Of a stretch of DNA of 64,000 bases, positions 34,901-43,871 are shown one piece after another. The notes under the pieces are model-generated. The model was given only the letters and a program-made list of their open reading frames with translations. It made no database searches and was not told the origin of the DNA. The stretch comes from JAMXLG01 sp963818925. GTDB lineage: Bacteria; Vulcanimicrobiota; Vulcanimicrobiia; Vulcanimicrobiales; Vulcanimicrobiaceae. Both the position numbers and the translations under genes were made by a program. The DNA is taken from contig CAWFTN010000001.1 of the NCBI GenBank assembly GCA_963818925.1, forward strand, positions 806,001-870,000. The letters run 5' to 3'. Position 1 is the stretch's first letter. The number at the start of each line of letters is the position of its first letter.

Positions 34901-36574
34901 CCGGCTGCCGCAACGCAGATCCTGGGCTATGCGCAGACAACGCCGGGACGCGGCGCGACTAACACCGAGACATTGCAACTCATGCAAGCGCTCTCATCCG
35001 GTGTGAGCGGTTCGGTTAAGTGCATTGTTACGGTGGGGACGGCGCTCAGCCCGGCGGCGGATCAGTACACGGTCAATGCATCGTCCCTGAACGTTCGCGC
35101 AACGTCTGCGACGCAGACAGTCGGCGGTAAAAATATTCCCTCGGCTATCGCCGTCGCGGTGGTCGGCACTCCGCGATTGCCGCGGGACGGCGCATGGGGA
35201 ATTACGCGCCGTGCATCGGGTGCGCCGTCTCCGACATCAGTGGACGCGACGATGCCGGTGCCGCTCGTCCGTACGCTATCGAACGGAAAAAGCGCACCTG
35301 CATGGATGATCCTTGATGCGAACGATGCGCTCTCATCCGATGCGCCGGCGACGCTGTATGGACTGCTGCAGGGCACCGGCACGTCGAAGAGCTTGTTCGA
35401 GAACCCGGTGATTCAAGATGCGGGCCACGCAATCTCGCTCGTGAGCGACGGCGGAAATCCATCGACCGGCGGAACGAACAGTCTCGCAGACGTCGCGTCG
35501 CTCCTTGGCGCCGCCGATATCTTCCCGGCGCTCGCGAACGTGCTCGCCATTCCGCCTGCGGTTGCCGACGCGTTGAATTTCGTCAAAGACGGTTTCAAGA
35601 AGACGTTCAACTGGACGATTTCAAAAAACCACGACAACGTGACGCCGCTTGACGATCAAACGTTGCTCGATCTCGGTGTCGTAAGTCTGATTCTGAAATA
35701 TCAGAATCCGGATACAAAGAACCTTGCCGTCGTCACCTTTACGATCGATGCAACGGCGTCGCCGCGGTGGTCGCTCGATATCGAAAATCTCGCCGTCGCG
35801 GCGAATGTCGCCGGGTTTAGCGACACTCCGTTGCTGACGATCACCGGCGGTTTTGGGGCGAGCGAAACGAGCAAGGCGGGATTCAGAAACATCAGCGTCG
35901 ACTACGGCGATGCGCTTGCGGATATCAAGAAGCTGCTGAGCGGTATTCAAGACGTCGTGAAAGCGATCGGCGGCGACGTTGACCTCGATGTCGGCTTCTC
36001 CGACAACAAACTCACGATTCACGACGGATTCGCGCTGCCGACGTTGCCGCTCGGGCTCGGCGAAATAGAGAATGTCGCGCTCGACCTCGGCATGGCGGTC
36101 GAAATTCCGAAGAGCGCCTCGTTCCACGTCGGATTTGCAAGTAAGGACGATCCGTTCACGTGGGTGGTCGACCCGCTCTCCGGAAACGGCGCGATCGTGC
36201 TCGGTACGAACAACGGCGACATTGACGTCTATATCGAGGCCGGGATCGGCGTCGCGCTCGAGCTCGACGTTGCGGTCGCATCGGGCGGCGCGACGATTAT
36301 TCTGGAATTCAGTCTCGACGTTCACCCGCCCGACGTTACGATTTGCATTGCGCTGACCGGCAACGCAAATTTAAGCGTCCTCGAGGGACTAGCAAGCGCG
36401 TCGATCACGCTTACCGCTGCGATCGCAGTCGAAATCGAGCCCGGTCCGAGGGCCGACCTCAGCGCATCCTGCGCGGTCGGAATTCACATCAGCATCTGCT
36501 GGGTGATCGATATCGATTTTGATGGGTCGTGGACATTCCATGAATCAATTCCACTGCACGAACTTCCCATCTAG
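31970..36574 (+). CDS. giant unrecognised beta-rich protein (1534 residues)
   Basis: Starts MNSSSSAIAAALDRIL after AAAGGG; a TATAGT about 30 bases upstream may be its -10. No signal peptide and no obvious membrane segment are present. Cysteines are few. Residues about 115-250 resemble repeated beta-sandwich blocks (AGTVTTSGTVTVANTGITIG). Proline-rich linkers lie near 760-790 (LPLPAPLPSPPPYPPG). The final 170 residues alternate hydrophobic and small residues (SASITLTAAIAVEIEPGP), like an amphipathic beta barrel or propeller. I do not recognise any family. It is followed after 19 bases by another giant gene, so the two products probably act together. Confidence 0.85.
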   Translation: MNSSSSAIAAALDRILGSWKPSASATADDLTSARQSLADAFASGFEISSLEKPSVIGVTVVPPPTGHPSTIPTIRGITDIDPTSVSEYIGMKVEKSLGPFVDTLGVPHWIDIIPIPAKIPISVGTNEIGYLIVDNPTSSTLHAGSLWISCAALNVPLLTSGFAGLSFSAGTVTTSGTVTVANTGITIGAGGTLTLKITLTPPALATGTPALGRDARAMLLNLPTTITVVFSATGAAITAIDDSAATVYGSAFSLKRNADKPFVATLGAGYIVYPCTCSAAAFAFSNVLSTDVIPSGSAPVLNAGWGIAITTAPVAQLGAASSAGALILQLGKGASLLFGDIAKPALLGEALLGLSPGIVTIAASNGARNLLDRIELWKPAPPTTGVAPRPSTRESEIALTIRRGGLLFCNVSPAVEAAIAFGTASLNIDKPVSASGARLPIQFDSALAAFIHIAIGKFVIAELSAPPVPITLGPPPRWSIALQNALLTVDPASSAVLIGQYQGKALTGSLEIQFGNATLLPTLPDPYASGDVNPIPVSGRVSALDRWTLTPGATVNFSIVAPSNAAAPLAAPEVIEFTRSTLLDLSTNVDQWGVQILPRRVQAADNIALQGVTVAIAQDQVATYALPGISWEPVVDDKTSNWYQASAPGDGFAPNDGPATLLAANSVQLVPVEADVALTQLVQAAATTDTFAQFTLPFGITAELSTSGATGSQRPEFLFVKGTYANSVSAARQLSIIARGSQPGITPSTPAFPGSATTNTALPLPAPLPSPPPYPPGILSYGGALLADPRDARLSAVNFFEEQFSLQLPTSDKEIPVGRIDLSGYGTSMFSDWADLTLGDVGVTRARFDVLVGRTAYELVQIQSIILPFSIRMTQTVIFERFDDGLVVRHQTDWKAINDGAFEVFDKYPAELSTGALSKLTNVRNIVPTGGASVSITSVDVDKDLTGRVLEFVPVTFDADAVFQSNVIVTANGAAGAPAAATQILGYAQTTPGRGATNTETLQLMQALSSGVSGSVKCIVTVGTALSPAADQYTVNASSLNVRATSATQTVGGKNIPSAIAVAVVGTPRLPRDGAWGITRRASGAPSPTSVDATMPVPLVRTLSNGKSAPAWMILDANDALSSDAPATLYGLLQGTGTSKSLFENPVIQDAGHAISLVSDGGNPSTGGTNSLADVASLLGAADIFPALANVLAIPPAVADALNFVKDGFKKTFNWTISKNHDNVTPLDDQTLLDLGVVSLILKYQNPDTKNLAVVTFTIDATASPRWSLDIENLAVAANVAGFSDTPLLTITGGFGASETSKAGFRNISVDYGDALADIKKLLSGIQDVVKAIGGDVDLDVGFSDNKLTIHDGFALPTLPLGLGEIENVALDLGMAVEIPKSASFHVGFASKDDPFTWVVDPLSGNGAIVLGTNNGDIDVYIEAGIGVALELDVAVASGGATIILEFSLDVHPPDVTICIALTGNANLSVLEGLASASITLTAAIAVEIEPGPRADLSASCAVGIHISICWVIDIDFDGSWTFHESIPLHELPI

Positions 36575-36593
36575 CTGACGCAAGGAGCGTGTG

Positions 36594-39500
36594 ATGGCTG
36601 ACAACCTTCGCCTCGCCGTAATGACGTTTCCCCAACGTTGGAACGCCGCAACAGCGACGCTCGATATCAACGTCATGCTCGTTCCAAGTGCGAATCCGGT
36701 TGCGGATCCGTTACTGGGGAGCGCCTCACCGATGTTCGCCGATAATGCTCCGGCATTTTCGGTCACCGTCATTCCCAATCTCGACTCGGTTCCGAAGAGC
36801 ACGGATCCGACGGCGCTGCCTCCGATTGTGCCGACGATCAGCGACCCAAGCCCCGTTGTTGCCCCGCGTGCAAACTATAACGCGCTTGTCGCGCAAGCAG
36901 CGGCGTTGAGCGTCACTGTCAGCGGGACCGGTGCGTTGACTACACCTTCAGGGTCGACGATTCGTAAGGGACTGCCGCAATCGTATCTCAATGCAACGGG
37001 TGCGCGCGCGGGCGGCGCGACGGCCGGCGTCGATGAGTTCGGATGCGCGGTTCGCGGACAAACGACGTATCAGGCGCCCCCGAAACCGCCGAGTACAACC
37101 GTCGGTTGGGGACCGATGCTTTCGTTCGCATTGCGGCAGCCGGTGTTGGCCACAAAACTCGGCCTGCGTTACGTTATGCATGCGCAGCTTCCGGCCGCGC
37201 ACAAAACAGCGCTGAACGGCGGCGGATGGGTCTTCGTCACGCTTGCTAAAACCGATGCGTGGTCCGGCGGCGTCGTTCCGGCCGGTCCGATTCGCTTGTA
37301 TGCGGCGCGCATTCCGGAGCTTACGGCGAGCCGTCAGCTCTTCGCAGCACTCCTTTTCCCCGTGGATGCGGTCGGCCCGATCGCGGACGACGCGTTTAGC
37401 GTGGCTGAAACGTACGATGATGGGTTCGCGCAAATCGTGCACCTCAACGAACCGCTCGCGAACAATGCGGTGTTGGGACAGGATACGACGATGCCTGCGC
37501 CTTCGTCGATCGGCATTCAAATCGGATGGGACGACGAGCAAGTCACGAAGTGGCACAACGATCAAATCGCGCTCATGAATTCGCGGATGAGCGGCGGCCT
37601 CGATGCGCAGACGCCGCTCGGTGTGCTGGGATATCGCATCGACGTTGCGGACGTCACATCGAGCCCTTCGAAGCCGTCGTGGCACTCACTCGTCGTCGCC
37701 AACGTCACCTTACCCGCGGGCTTCGGTTCGTTCCACGGCGAGCTCGCCGTCGAACCGCTTGCGCTTCGACCGCAAGACCCCTCGCAACCCAATGTCGTCA
37801 GCGGCGATGCGTGGCTTCCCTTATATTTTGCGAATTGGCACGGCGGTTCGATTGCGATGCTCGATCCGGTCCTTCCGGCAATGCTCAGCAAAACGCCGAT
37901 CACCGCAACGCCTGATCCCGTCGGCGTGCTGCTCTCGTACGGTCGCACGTATCAGTTCCGCGTCCGCGTCGCCGATCTCTCGAGCGGCGGTCCGCTAACA
38001 GGCGATGACCCGGTCAACATCGATCCGGCGGATACTGCGGCGATCGATTTTCTGCGCACGGTTCCGCCGAAACAACCACTCGTCCGTAGTTCCGGGCTCG
38101 AGCCGGCGTCGCTTACGTTCAAACGCCCGCTCATGGGTTATCCGGAAGTGCTATTCACGTCGCTTGGTGATACGGATGCGAAGCGGGGCAAAATCGTCGA
38201 GCACTTCACGCAGATTTCGAATCCCGGGAGCGGTACTGTTGTCGGACTTCCCGACCCGGACGTCCAGGCACTTGAAATCACGGTCGAAGTTCGGACACCG
38301 ATTTACGACGTTGCCGGCGAAGGTTTGGGAGCACTCGATCCGCCGTTCCGCGTCCTATACACGACGACGCGACCGATGCCGGCGTTGAGCGGAAGTCCGA
38401 TACCGACGGATTCCGGTCTGACCATCGATATGGCGTACGTCGACGCGCCGACGATTTTGAATTGGGATGCATCGCAGGCGTCGAGCGGACCACTCTGTAT
38501 TCCGCGCGCACGCGACGTGCGCATTACGGCACGAGCCGTGACGAAGAACGATCCAACGTATTTCAGCGCGGCGGCGATGAGCGGACTGCCGGCGACGGTG
38601 ATCGTTCGCGCCGAGTCGCGAACGGAACCGTCCCTGCTCATTCGTAGCGTCGACGGAAGCGCACCGCTACGCGCGTTGTTGTTCCAGCGGCCTCCGGGAG
38701 TTGATGCGCCCACGATCGCGGCGCAACTCGCGCAAGAACTCGACGTTGCGGTCGACGGTTTAACGCTTCGTGCGCGACCCGGTGCACGTATTGCGTTCGG
38801 TGCGTCGAAGGGAGTGCGGCACACCTTACCGGGCGATAATTCCTCGATAACATTCGCATCCGAGAGCGAGCTGCTTCGGTCGTGGCTTGCCGTCCTCGTC
38901 GTCGATCTTGAACGCGATTGGACGTGGGACGGTCTCGATAACAACGACACAATCGGTGTATCGCGCGACGGAAGCGTCGTTGGTACGTTGCAAGTCGTCC
39001 GCACGCTCGGGAGCGCGGCGACCGCAGATCCGGTGAACTGGGATCGCGCCCGAACGAAACTGATCTTTTTCGATGCCGTCGACCCGCACGAAACGACGGC
39101 GAGCGGATTTCCGGAAGAAACCTTGCACACCTGGCGGTTGCAGGCAACACGTAAGGCCGAAACGGGAGCGGTCGTCGGTGTTGCGGGCTCTCCGAAACTC
39201 AAGCCCGGTCCGACGCCGCCGGCCGCGCCGGAATTGAATGGTGTCGATCAGCCGATCACGTTGCCGATCGCTGTGCCGCCCTCGCAAATGCCGGCGGTTG
39301 CATCGGTGGGCGTTGCGCTTTCGCCGTTTGCGGCCGGCCCCGGATACGCGTCGACAGCGTCCCGCTCGCGTTCGCTGTGGTTCGAATTTGAAAAGCCGGT
39401 CGCGAACGCTGCCGGCGATGCGCTGTTTGCTCGCGTGCTCGCGCATGGTGCCGATCCGCTTCTCTACAGTGCCATACCGACTGCGGCGCCGAATGATCCT

Positions 39501-40430
39501 CCACCGCCGCTCGTACTCGATCCCGAGTTCATGCGCGTTATTACACCGGGCGAGAGTGACGATCGCTCTGGCCTTGATGCCATGACGATGTTGGAACACG
39601 CGCAGGACTCGGACCGGCATTTCTTGCTGCCGTTGCCGGCAGGAGTTGATCCGAGCGATCCGGAGCTCTTTGGATTCTATACGTACGAATTTCGCATCGG
39701 GCACGCCGGCGATCCGCATGCGAAGAAGTGGTGGTCGACGGCGCAGGCGCGTTTCGGCCGTCCGCTGCGCGTGAGCGGAGTCCAGCATCCCGCGCCTTCG
39801 CTTGTCTGCAACGCCGGGCGTATCACGGAAGTCATCGGCGCTTCGCCGGACGTCTCGCCATTCGCCAAGAACGTTCCATCGAATTTGCTGGAAATCGTCA
39901 GCGCGAACGTCGCGAAGCTTCGATCGCGCGTCGGCACGATACCGGTGCACGATGCGGTACGGCTAGCATCATTCATTCTCGCGACCGCGACGTACGCGAC
40001 GCCGGTGCTCGACGGCAAGCCGCTCGTTTCACCCTGGGAATCGCCACGGACGAGCTTGTACTTTTTCCTCTACGCGCAAGTCGTTCAGGCTGACACTGAG
40101 ACGAATCGTAACGTGCTCCTCTTCCAACGTCCGGGCGTCTTTTTCGGCGAACAACGATTCCGCGGAGCCGCGTTCTCGTTCTTTGGCCCGACGTCGTCAC
40201 GCGACCGTGTCGGAGGTACGGTCTTCAGCGAAGTCGAGGTCGAAGACGCGCTTGGGAAACTCGGCCTTCCGACGAATCTTCCGCTCAGCGTACTGGCGGT
40301 AGAATTTCTCCCGGCCGGCGGAGACTCGCAACTCGCGTCGGAAGATGCCGCGGATCCGCTGAAGCTCAACACCAACCCGCAGCGTATCTTGCGAACCTCG
40401 CCGCTCGTGCCAGTAGCGGCCGTCTGCTAG
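36594..40430 (+). CDS. giant unrecognised protein (1278 residues), partner of the preceding one
   Basis: ATG at 36594 with AAGGAG six bases upstream. No signal peptide or membrane helix. The sequence is beta-rich with immunoglobulin-like stretches (YGRTYQFRVRVADLSSGGPL; FYTYEFRIGHAGDPHAKKWW) and ends in a compact segment with SLYFFLYAQVVQADTETNR. Short Pro-rich joints separate perhaps six to eight domains. No enzymatic motif can be picked out. It is cotranscribed with the 1534-residue gene and its stop shares a base with the NDH-2 start. Confidence 0.85.
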   Translation: MADNLRLAVMTFPQRWNAATATLDINVMLVPSANPVADPLLGSASPMFADNAPAFSVTVIPNLDSVPKSTDPTALPPIVPTISDPSPVVAPRANYNALVAQAAALSVTVSGTGALTTPSGSTIRKGLPQSYLNATGARAGGATAGVDEFGCAVRGQTTYQAPPKPPSTTVGWGPMLSFALRQPVLATKLGLRYVMHAQLPAAHKTALNGGGWVFVTLAKTDAWSGGVVPAGPIRLYAARIPELTASRQLFAALLFPVDAVGPIADDAFSVAETYDDGFAQIVHLNEPLANNAVLGQDTTMPAPSSIGIQIGWDDEQVTKWHNDQIALMNSRMSGGLDAQTPLGVLGYRIDVADVTSSPSKPSWHSLVVANVTLPAGFGSFHGELAVEPLALRPQDPSQPNVVSGDAWLPLYFANWHGGSIAMLDPVLPAMLSKTPITATPDPVGVLLSYGRTYQFRVRVADLSSGGPLTGDDPVNIDPADTAAIDFLRTVPPKQPLVRSSGLEPASLTFKRPLMGYPEVLFTSLGDTDAKRGKIVEHFTQISNPGSGTVVGLPDPDVQALEITVEVRTPIYDVAGEGLGALDPPFRVLYTTTRPMPALSGSPIPTDSGLTIDMAYVDAPTILNWDASQASSGPLCIPRARDVRITARAVTKNDPTYFSAAAMSGLPATVIVRAESRTEPSLLIRSVDGSAPLRALLFQRPPGVDAPTIAAQLAQELDVAVDGLTLRARPGARIAFGASKGVRHTLPGDNSSITFASESELLRSWLAVLVVDLERDWTWDGLDNNDTIGVSRDGSVVGTLQVVRTLGSAATADPVNWDRARTKLIFFDAVDPHETTASGFPEETLHTWRLQATRKAETGAVVGVAGSPKLKPGPTPPAAPELNGVDQPITLPIAVPPSQMPAVASVGVALSPFAAGPGYASTASRSRSLWFEFEKPVANAAGDALFARVLAHGADPLLYSAIPTAAPNDPPPPLVLDPEFMRVITPGESDDRSGLDAMTMLEHAQDSDRHFLLPLPAGVDPSDPELFGFYTYEFRIGHAGDPHAKKWWSTAQARFGRPLRVSGVQHPAPSLVCNAGRITEVIGASPDVSPFAKNVPSNLLEIVSANVAKLRSRVGTIPVHDAVRLASFILATATYATPVLDGKPLVSPWESPRTSLYFFLYAQVVQADTETNRNVLLFQRPGVFFGEQRFRGAAFSFFGPTSSRDRVGGTVFSEVEVEDALGKLGLPTNLPLSVLAVEFLPAGGDSQLASEDAADPLKLNTNPQRILRTSPLVPVAAVC

Positions 40431-41719
40431 TGCAACGCGAGAATCTTCCGCACGTCGTCATTGTCGGTGGGGGATTTGGTGGTCTGTATGCCGCGAAGAA
40501 ATTCGCTCGAGCGCGTGTGCGCATTACGCTGGTCGACAAGCACACGTATCACATGTTTCGGCCGCTGATGTATCAGCTCGCAACCGGCATCCTTTCCGCC
40601 GACGAGATTGCTGCACCGCTGCGAACGATTTTCCGAGACCAAGCGAACATCGACGTTCGCATGGGTGAAGTAACCGGTATCGATACACGAAACCAAATCG
40701 TGCACGTCGAGCCGTGTGACTTGCAGTACGACTATTTAGTTTTGGCGACCGGCATTCGCAGCAACTACTTCGGGAATGACGCCTGGGAGCAGTTCGCGCC
40801 GTCGCTCGATTCATTGGAGGGCGCCGAGCGAATACGCCGGGACATCCTCATGGGCTTTGAAAAAGCGGAACGGCTCGCATCGTGCAACGCGAGTCCAGAG
40901 CAGGTTCAGGCGATGATGACGTTTGTGTTGGTCGGCGGCGGAACAGTAGGTGTCGAGCTCGCCGGCGCGATTGCGGAGTTGTGCCGGATGTCACGTAGCG
41001 GCGAGTTTCGGCATATCGATCCTGGAACGGCGCAGATTCTCTTGTACGAGGGTGCGCCGCGAATACTGCCGACCTTTCCGGAAGATCTGTCGCTCAAGGC
41101 GAAGCGCCATCTAGAAGCGCTTGGGGTGCAAATCCGTGCGGGCGTGCGCGTCGAGCGGATCGACAGCACGGGGATTCTTGCGGCCGGCGTACGCGTTCTA
41201 AGCGGGACGGTGCTGTGGTCGGCGGGTGTCGTCGCTTCGCCGGCAGCGAAATGGTTGGGTGTTGAACCGTCACGAGGCGGCAGAGTAAAGGTCAATGCGA
41301 ATCTTTCCGTGCCGGGACTTCCGAACGTTTTTGTGGTCGGTGATACCGCGGAAGTGGTCGCGCAGAAACGCAATCTTCTTGGAATAAAGACCGGAAAGAG
41401 CGAGATGCCGGGAGTTGCGCAGCCGGCAATTCAGGAAGGCGAATTTGTTGCCGCGTTGATTGCGGGACTAGCCGATGGTAAGCAAACGCGATCGAGCTTT
41501 TCGTACGTGGACAAAGGTGATCTGGCCGTGGTGGGACGAGGTTTTGCGCTAGCTGACCTTCGCGTTTGGCGATCGGCCGGGTTCTTCGCGTGGCTGATAT
41601 GGGCGGGCGTTCATATTTTCAATTTGATTGGATACGCAAATCGATTTCTCGTCGTGTCTCGCTGGGCGTTCGCGTTTCTAACACGGCGGCGCGACGTGCG
41701 GATTTTCCGCGGAGATTGA
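40430..41719 (+). CDS. type II NADH dehydrogenase (NDH-2)
   Basis: 429 residues, GTG start overlapping the previous TAG by one base. VVIVGGGFGGLYAAKKFAR binds FAD, VLVGGGTVGVELAGAIAEL binds NADH, VFVVGDTAEV closes the FAD site, and the C-terminal stretch WLIWAGVHIFNLIGYANRF is the membrane-attaching amphipathic region. It passes electrons from NADH to quinone without proton pumping. Whether its coupling to the two giant genes is functional is unknown. Confidence 0.9.
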   Translation: MQRENLPHVVIVGGGFGGLYAAKKFARARVRITLVDKHTYHMFRPLMYQLATGILSADEIAAPLRTIFRDQANIDVRMGEVTGIDTRNQIVHVEPCDLQYDYLVLATGIRSNYFGNDAWEQFAPSLDSLEGAERIRRDILMGFEKAERLASCNASPEQVQAMMTFVLVGGGTVGVELAGAIAELCRMSRSGEFRHIDPGTAQILLYEGAPRILPTFPEDLSLKAKRHLEALGVQIRAGVRVERIDSTGILAAGVRVLSGTVLWSAGVVASPAAKWLGVEPSRGGRVKVNANLSVPGLPNVFVVGDTAEVVAQKRNLLGIKTGKSEMPGVAQPAIQEGEFVAALIAGLADGKQTRSSFSYVDKGDLAVVGRGFALADLRVWRSAGFFAWLIWAGVHIFNLIGYANRFLVVSRWAFAFLTRRRDVRIFRGD

Positions 41720-42259
41720 GCGTATGCGATAGTGCGCCTGGATGACTCCTGTGTCGAAACGGCGCGTGTGGATCAGGTCGAGATTTCGTCGTGAAGCGGT
41801 TGTAAGTGCCGGCTTTCCGGCGCCGACGATTACCGGGTGTAGGAATAGGTGGCATTCATCGAGGAGATCGGCTTCGAGCGCGAGTGCGGCGAGCTCGGCG
41901 CCGCCGATGAAGATGTCGTCCTTGGATTCTTGCTTGAGTTTCCGAATGGCGTCGATGTTGAAGTCGCGCTCGACATGCGTGTTGGGTGCCGCCGTTAGCG
42001 TTCGTGAGAAGATCAGCTTTTTGGGCTTCTGCCAGGTCTGTGCGAAGTCGCGTTGTTCGGGCGGATAGTCGGCCACCGGCGCGTCCCAGTGGGACATTGT
42101 CTCGTAGAGTCGGCGGCCGAGAAGAATCGTTCCGATTGGACGCATCAAGCCGGTGATGACGTCGAATACTTGATCGGAGTTGGCCCAATCGAAGGCACCG
42201 GTTTCGTCCTCGATGTAACCGTCGAGCGACGTGTTCGTGATGTAGAGCAGGTTCGGCAT
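41678..42259 (-). CDS. dihydrofolate-reductase-like (RibD C-terminal domain) protein
   Basis: 193 residues: LYITNTSLDGYIEDETGAFD opening, ILLGRRLYETMSHWD, and IFIGGAELAALALEADLLDE with HLFLHPVIVGAGKP are standard for the RibD C-terminal/DHFR-like reductases common as stand-alone proteins. The physiological substrate is unknown. It overlaps the convergent NDH-2 gene by 42 bases at the 3' ends. Confidence 0.85.
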   Translation of the reverse strand: MPNLLYITNTSLDGYIEDETGAFDWANSDQVFDVITGLMRPIGTILLGRRLYETMSHWDAPVADYPPEQRDFAQTWQKPKKLIFSRTLTAAPNTHVERDFNIDAIRKLKQESKDDIFIGGAELAALALEADLLDECHLFLHPVIVGAGKPALTTASRRNLDLIHTRRFDTGVIQAHYRIRSISAENPHVAPPC

Positions 42260-42265
42260 GTTTGG

Positions 42266-42304
42266 CGGTCCTTCGACTTCGCTTCGCTGCGCTCAGGATG
42301 ACAC
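42266..42304 (+). repeat. interspersed repeat, long form
   Basis: CGGTCCTTCGACTTCGC..GCTCAGGATGACACG, just upstream of the reductase start, between two divergent genes. Confidence 0.85.
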
Positions 42305-42420
42305 GGGGGTGAACCGGGCGCTCGGCATACCGAGACACGAGCGCTGTGCGTGCAAGCGCGTTTGAGGATTAGGGCGGCGGCTATAAATCCAGTCTCTAAA
42401 TTTCCCGGCCGGGAGGCACC

Positions 42421-43143
42421 ATGACAGACCGTACCAGCAGCGTGTATTTTTCAAATGAAGACGATGCTCGCGACGCGATGCGAGAATTGGAAACCAACGG
42501 ATACTCGGGCTCGAACATGCGCATTGAACGCGCCGATGGCGAGCACGGAGCCGCCACGTTTATGGACAGGATCAAAGAATTCTTTGGCGCCGAGCCGGCA
42601 AACGGCGGTGCCGCCACGGGCGTATTCCTCGTCGTCGATGAACTCGATGGTGAGGCGGTGAACGTTCTGCGCCGTTACGGCGGTCAATTCAACGAACGCC
42701 CCACCGGCGCTAGCGACACGGCGAATGCCGACACGGATGAACAGCGGTTGCGCCTCCATGAAGAACGTCTCCGTGTCGACAAAGAGGCACAGCAAGACGG
42801 CGAATTCCGCGTTCGCAAAGAGGTGGTGACTGAGAATCAGCAAGTCGACGTGCCGGTTAGTCATGATGAAGTCTACGTCGAACGACGCAGCGTCTCCGGC
42901 GGCGACGCAGACAGCGATGCTACGGCAATCGGCGATGAAGCAGAGGTTCGTATACCGGTGACGCGCGAGGAAGTGCGTGTCGAGAAAACTCCGGTCACGA
43001 CGGAAGAAATCGTCGTCGGTAAACGACGCGTTACCGAAACGCAGACCGTTGGAGCCGAGGTCCGGAAAGAACGCGCGCGAATCGACAGCGATGTCGACGT
43101 CGATTCGTCGAACGTGCGGGACACGCTCAACGACGACCGCTGA
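42421..43143 (+). CDS. YsnF/AvaK-domain (DUF2382) stress protein
   Basis: 240 residues. The N-terminal 75 residues resemble the general-stress GsiB/YflT-like fold (SVYFSNEDDARDAMRELETN). The rest carries two DUF2382 repeats: LHEERLRVDKEAQQDGEFRV with ENQQVDVPVSHDEVYVERR, and IPVTREEVRVEKTPVTTEE with VVGKRRV. The protein is highly acidic and hydrophilic, and family members are linked to stress or desiccation. It is ended by a strong hairpin. Confidence 0.85.
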   Translation: MTDRTSSVYFSNEDDARDAMRELETNGYSGSNMRIERADGEHGAATFMDRIKEFFGAEPANGGAATGVFLVVDELDGEAVNVLRRYGGQFNERPTGASDTANADTDEQRLRLHEERLRVDKEAQQDGEFRVRKEVVTENQQVDVPVSHDEVYVERRSVSGGDADSDATAIGDEAEVRIPVTREEVRVEKTPVTTEEIVVGKRRVTETQTVGAEVRKERARIDSDVDVDSSNVRDTLNDDR

Positions 43144-43153
43144 CCTTTATGAG

Positions 43154-43190
43154 CGCGGAGGCCTGCGAAGATTACAGGCCTCCGCGTTGT
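43154..43190. terminator. strong hairpin terminator between convergent genes
   Basis: A perfect 12-bp stem, CGCGGAGGCCTG (43154-43165) and CAGGCCTCCGCG (43175-43186), with a 9-base loop followed by TTGTTT. It ends the DUF2382 gene; the second arm also encodes the last residues of the convergent gene. Confidence 0.85.
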
Positions 43191-43747
43191 TTCGTGCAGG
43201 TCGTTTTTACTGTTACGCGTGGGCCGGCTGATTCGGTGAATGAAGTGTTGGTTTCGGTTTGGCTGTCGGTGCGTTTTGTGACGATGCGTGGGTCGTTGGT
43301 GGCGGCGCCGTGGAGTTTGGGGTAAGCGATTTCGGTCCACGTCATTGAGGAGCCGGTCCACCCGGGTGAGCTGCTGACGTCGTAGGCGCCGTAATCATCC
43401 ATGCTCATGTCGATCCAACGGTCTCTTGTTTTGTCGTATGTGATGTAGTCGGTGTTGGTGATCGTGATGGGATTCCAAGGAACTTTGTCGGTGATCGTGC
43501 GCGTGACCATCCAATAGCCGTCGGGGCTAATGGTTGTTGTGCTGTGTTGCGCGAATGTTTGCGGGCGGCGCGAACTCGCGACTTGGCAGTTCCAGGAACC
43601 GATGAGGAAGTGCATCGCCGAGAAATCGGGGCGCGGGTCGCGTGGGATCGGCGTGGCTTCCGGTTGCGGTGTTTGTGCGCTTACCGCTTGAGTGGTTATT
43701 GTGATTGCGAATGTCAGCGTGCAGACGATTCTTGCGATGGGCCTCAT
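43172..43747 (-). CDS. secreted DUF1579-like protein
   Basis: 191 residues with signal peptide (IVCTLTFAITITTQAVSAQ). DFSAMHFLIGSWNCQVAS is the DUF1579-like opening, and TNTDYITYDKTRDRWIDMS resembles the other two members in the window. The function is unknown; they look like lipocalin-type exported proteins. The 3' end lies within the shared terminator. Confidence 0.75.
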   Translation of the reverse strand: MRPIARIVCTLTFAITITTQAVSAQTPQPEATPIPRDPRPDFSAMHFLIGSWNCQVASSRRPQTFAQHSTTTISPDGYWMVTRTITDKVPWNPITITNTDYITYDKTRDRWIDMSMDDYGAYDVSSSPGWTGSSMTWTEIAYPKLHGAATNDPRIVTKRTDSQTETNTSFTESAGPRVTVKTTCTKQRGGL

Positions 43748-43796
43748 CAGCTTAGCGTAGCGCTTGGAAGGTTCATGTGATGGTGAAGTGTTGAGG

Positions 43797-43837
43797 CGGT
43801 CCTTCGACTGCGCTTGCGCTCCGCTCAGGATGACGCG
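43797..43837 (+). repeat. interspersed repeat, long form
   Basis: CGGTCCTTCGACTGCGCTTG then CGCTCCGCTCAGGATGACGC, in the divergent region before the sugar-oxidation operon. Confidence 0.8.
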
Positions 43838-43871
43838 GTGGTGATGTGGGTTATCTGTTTCTCATTAGAGC

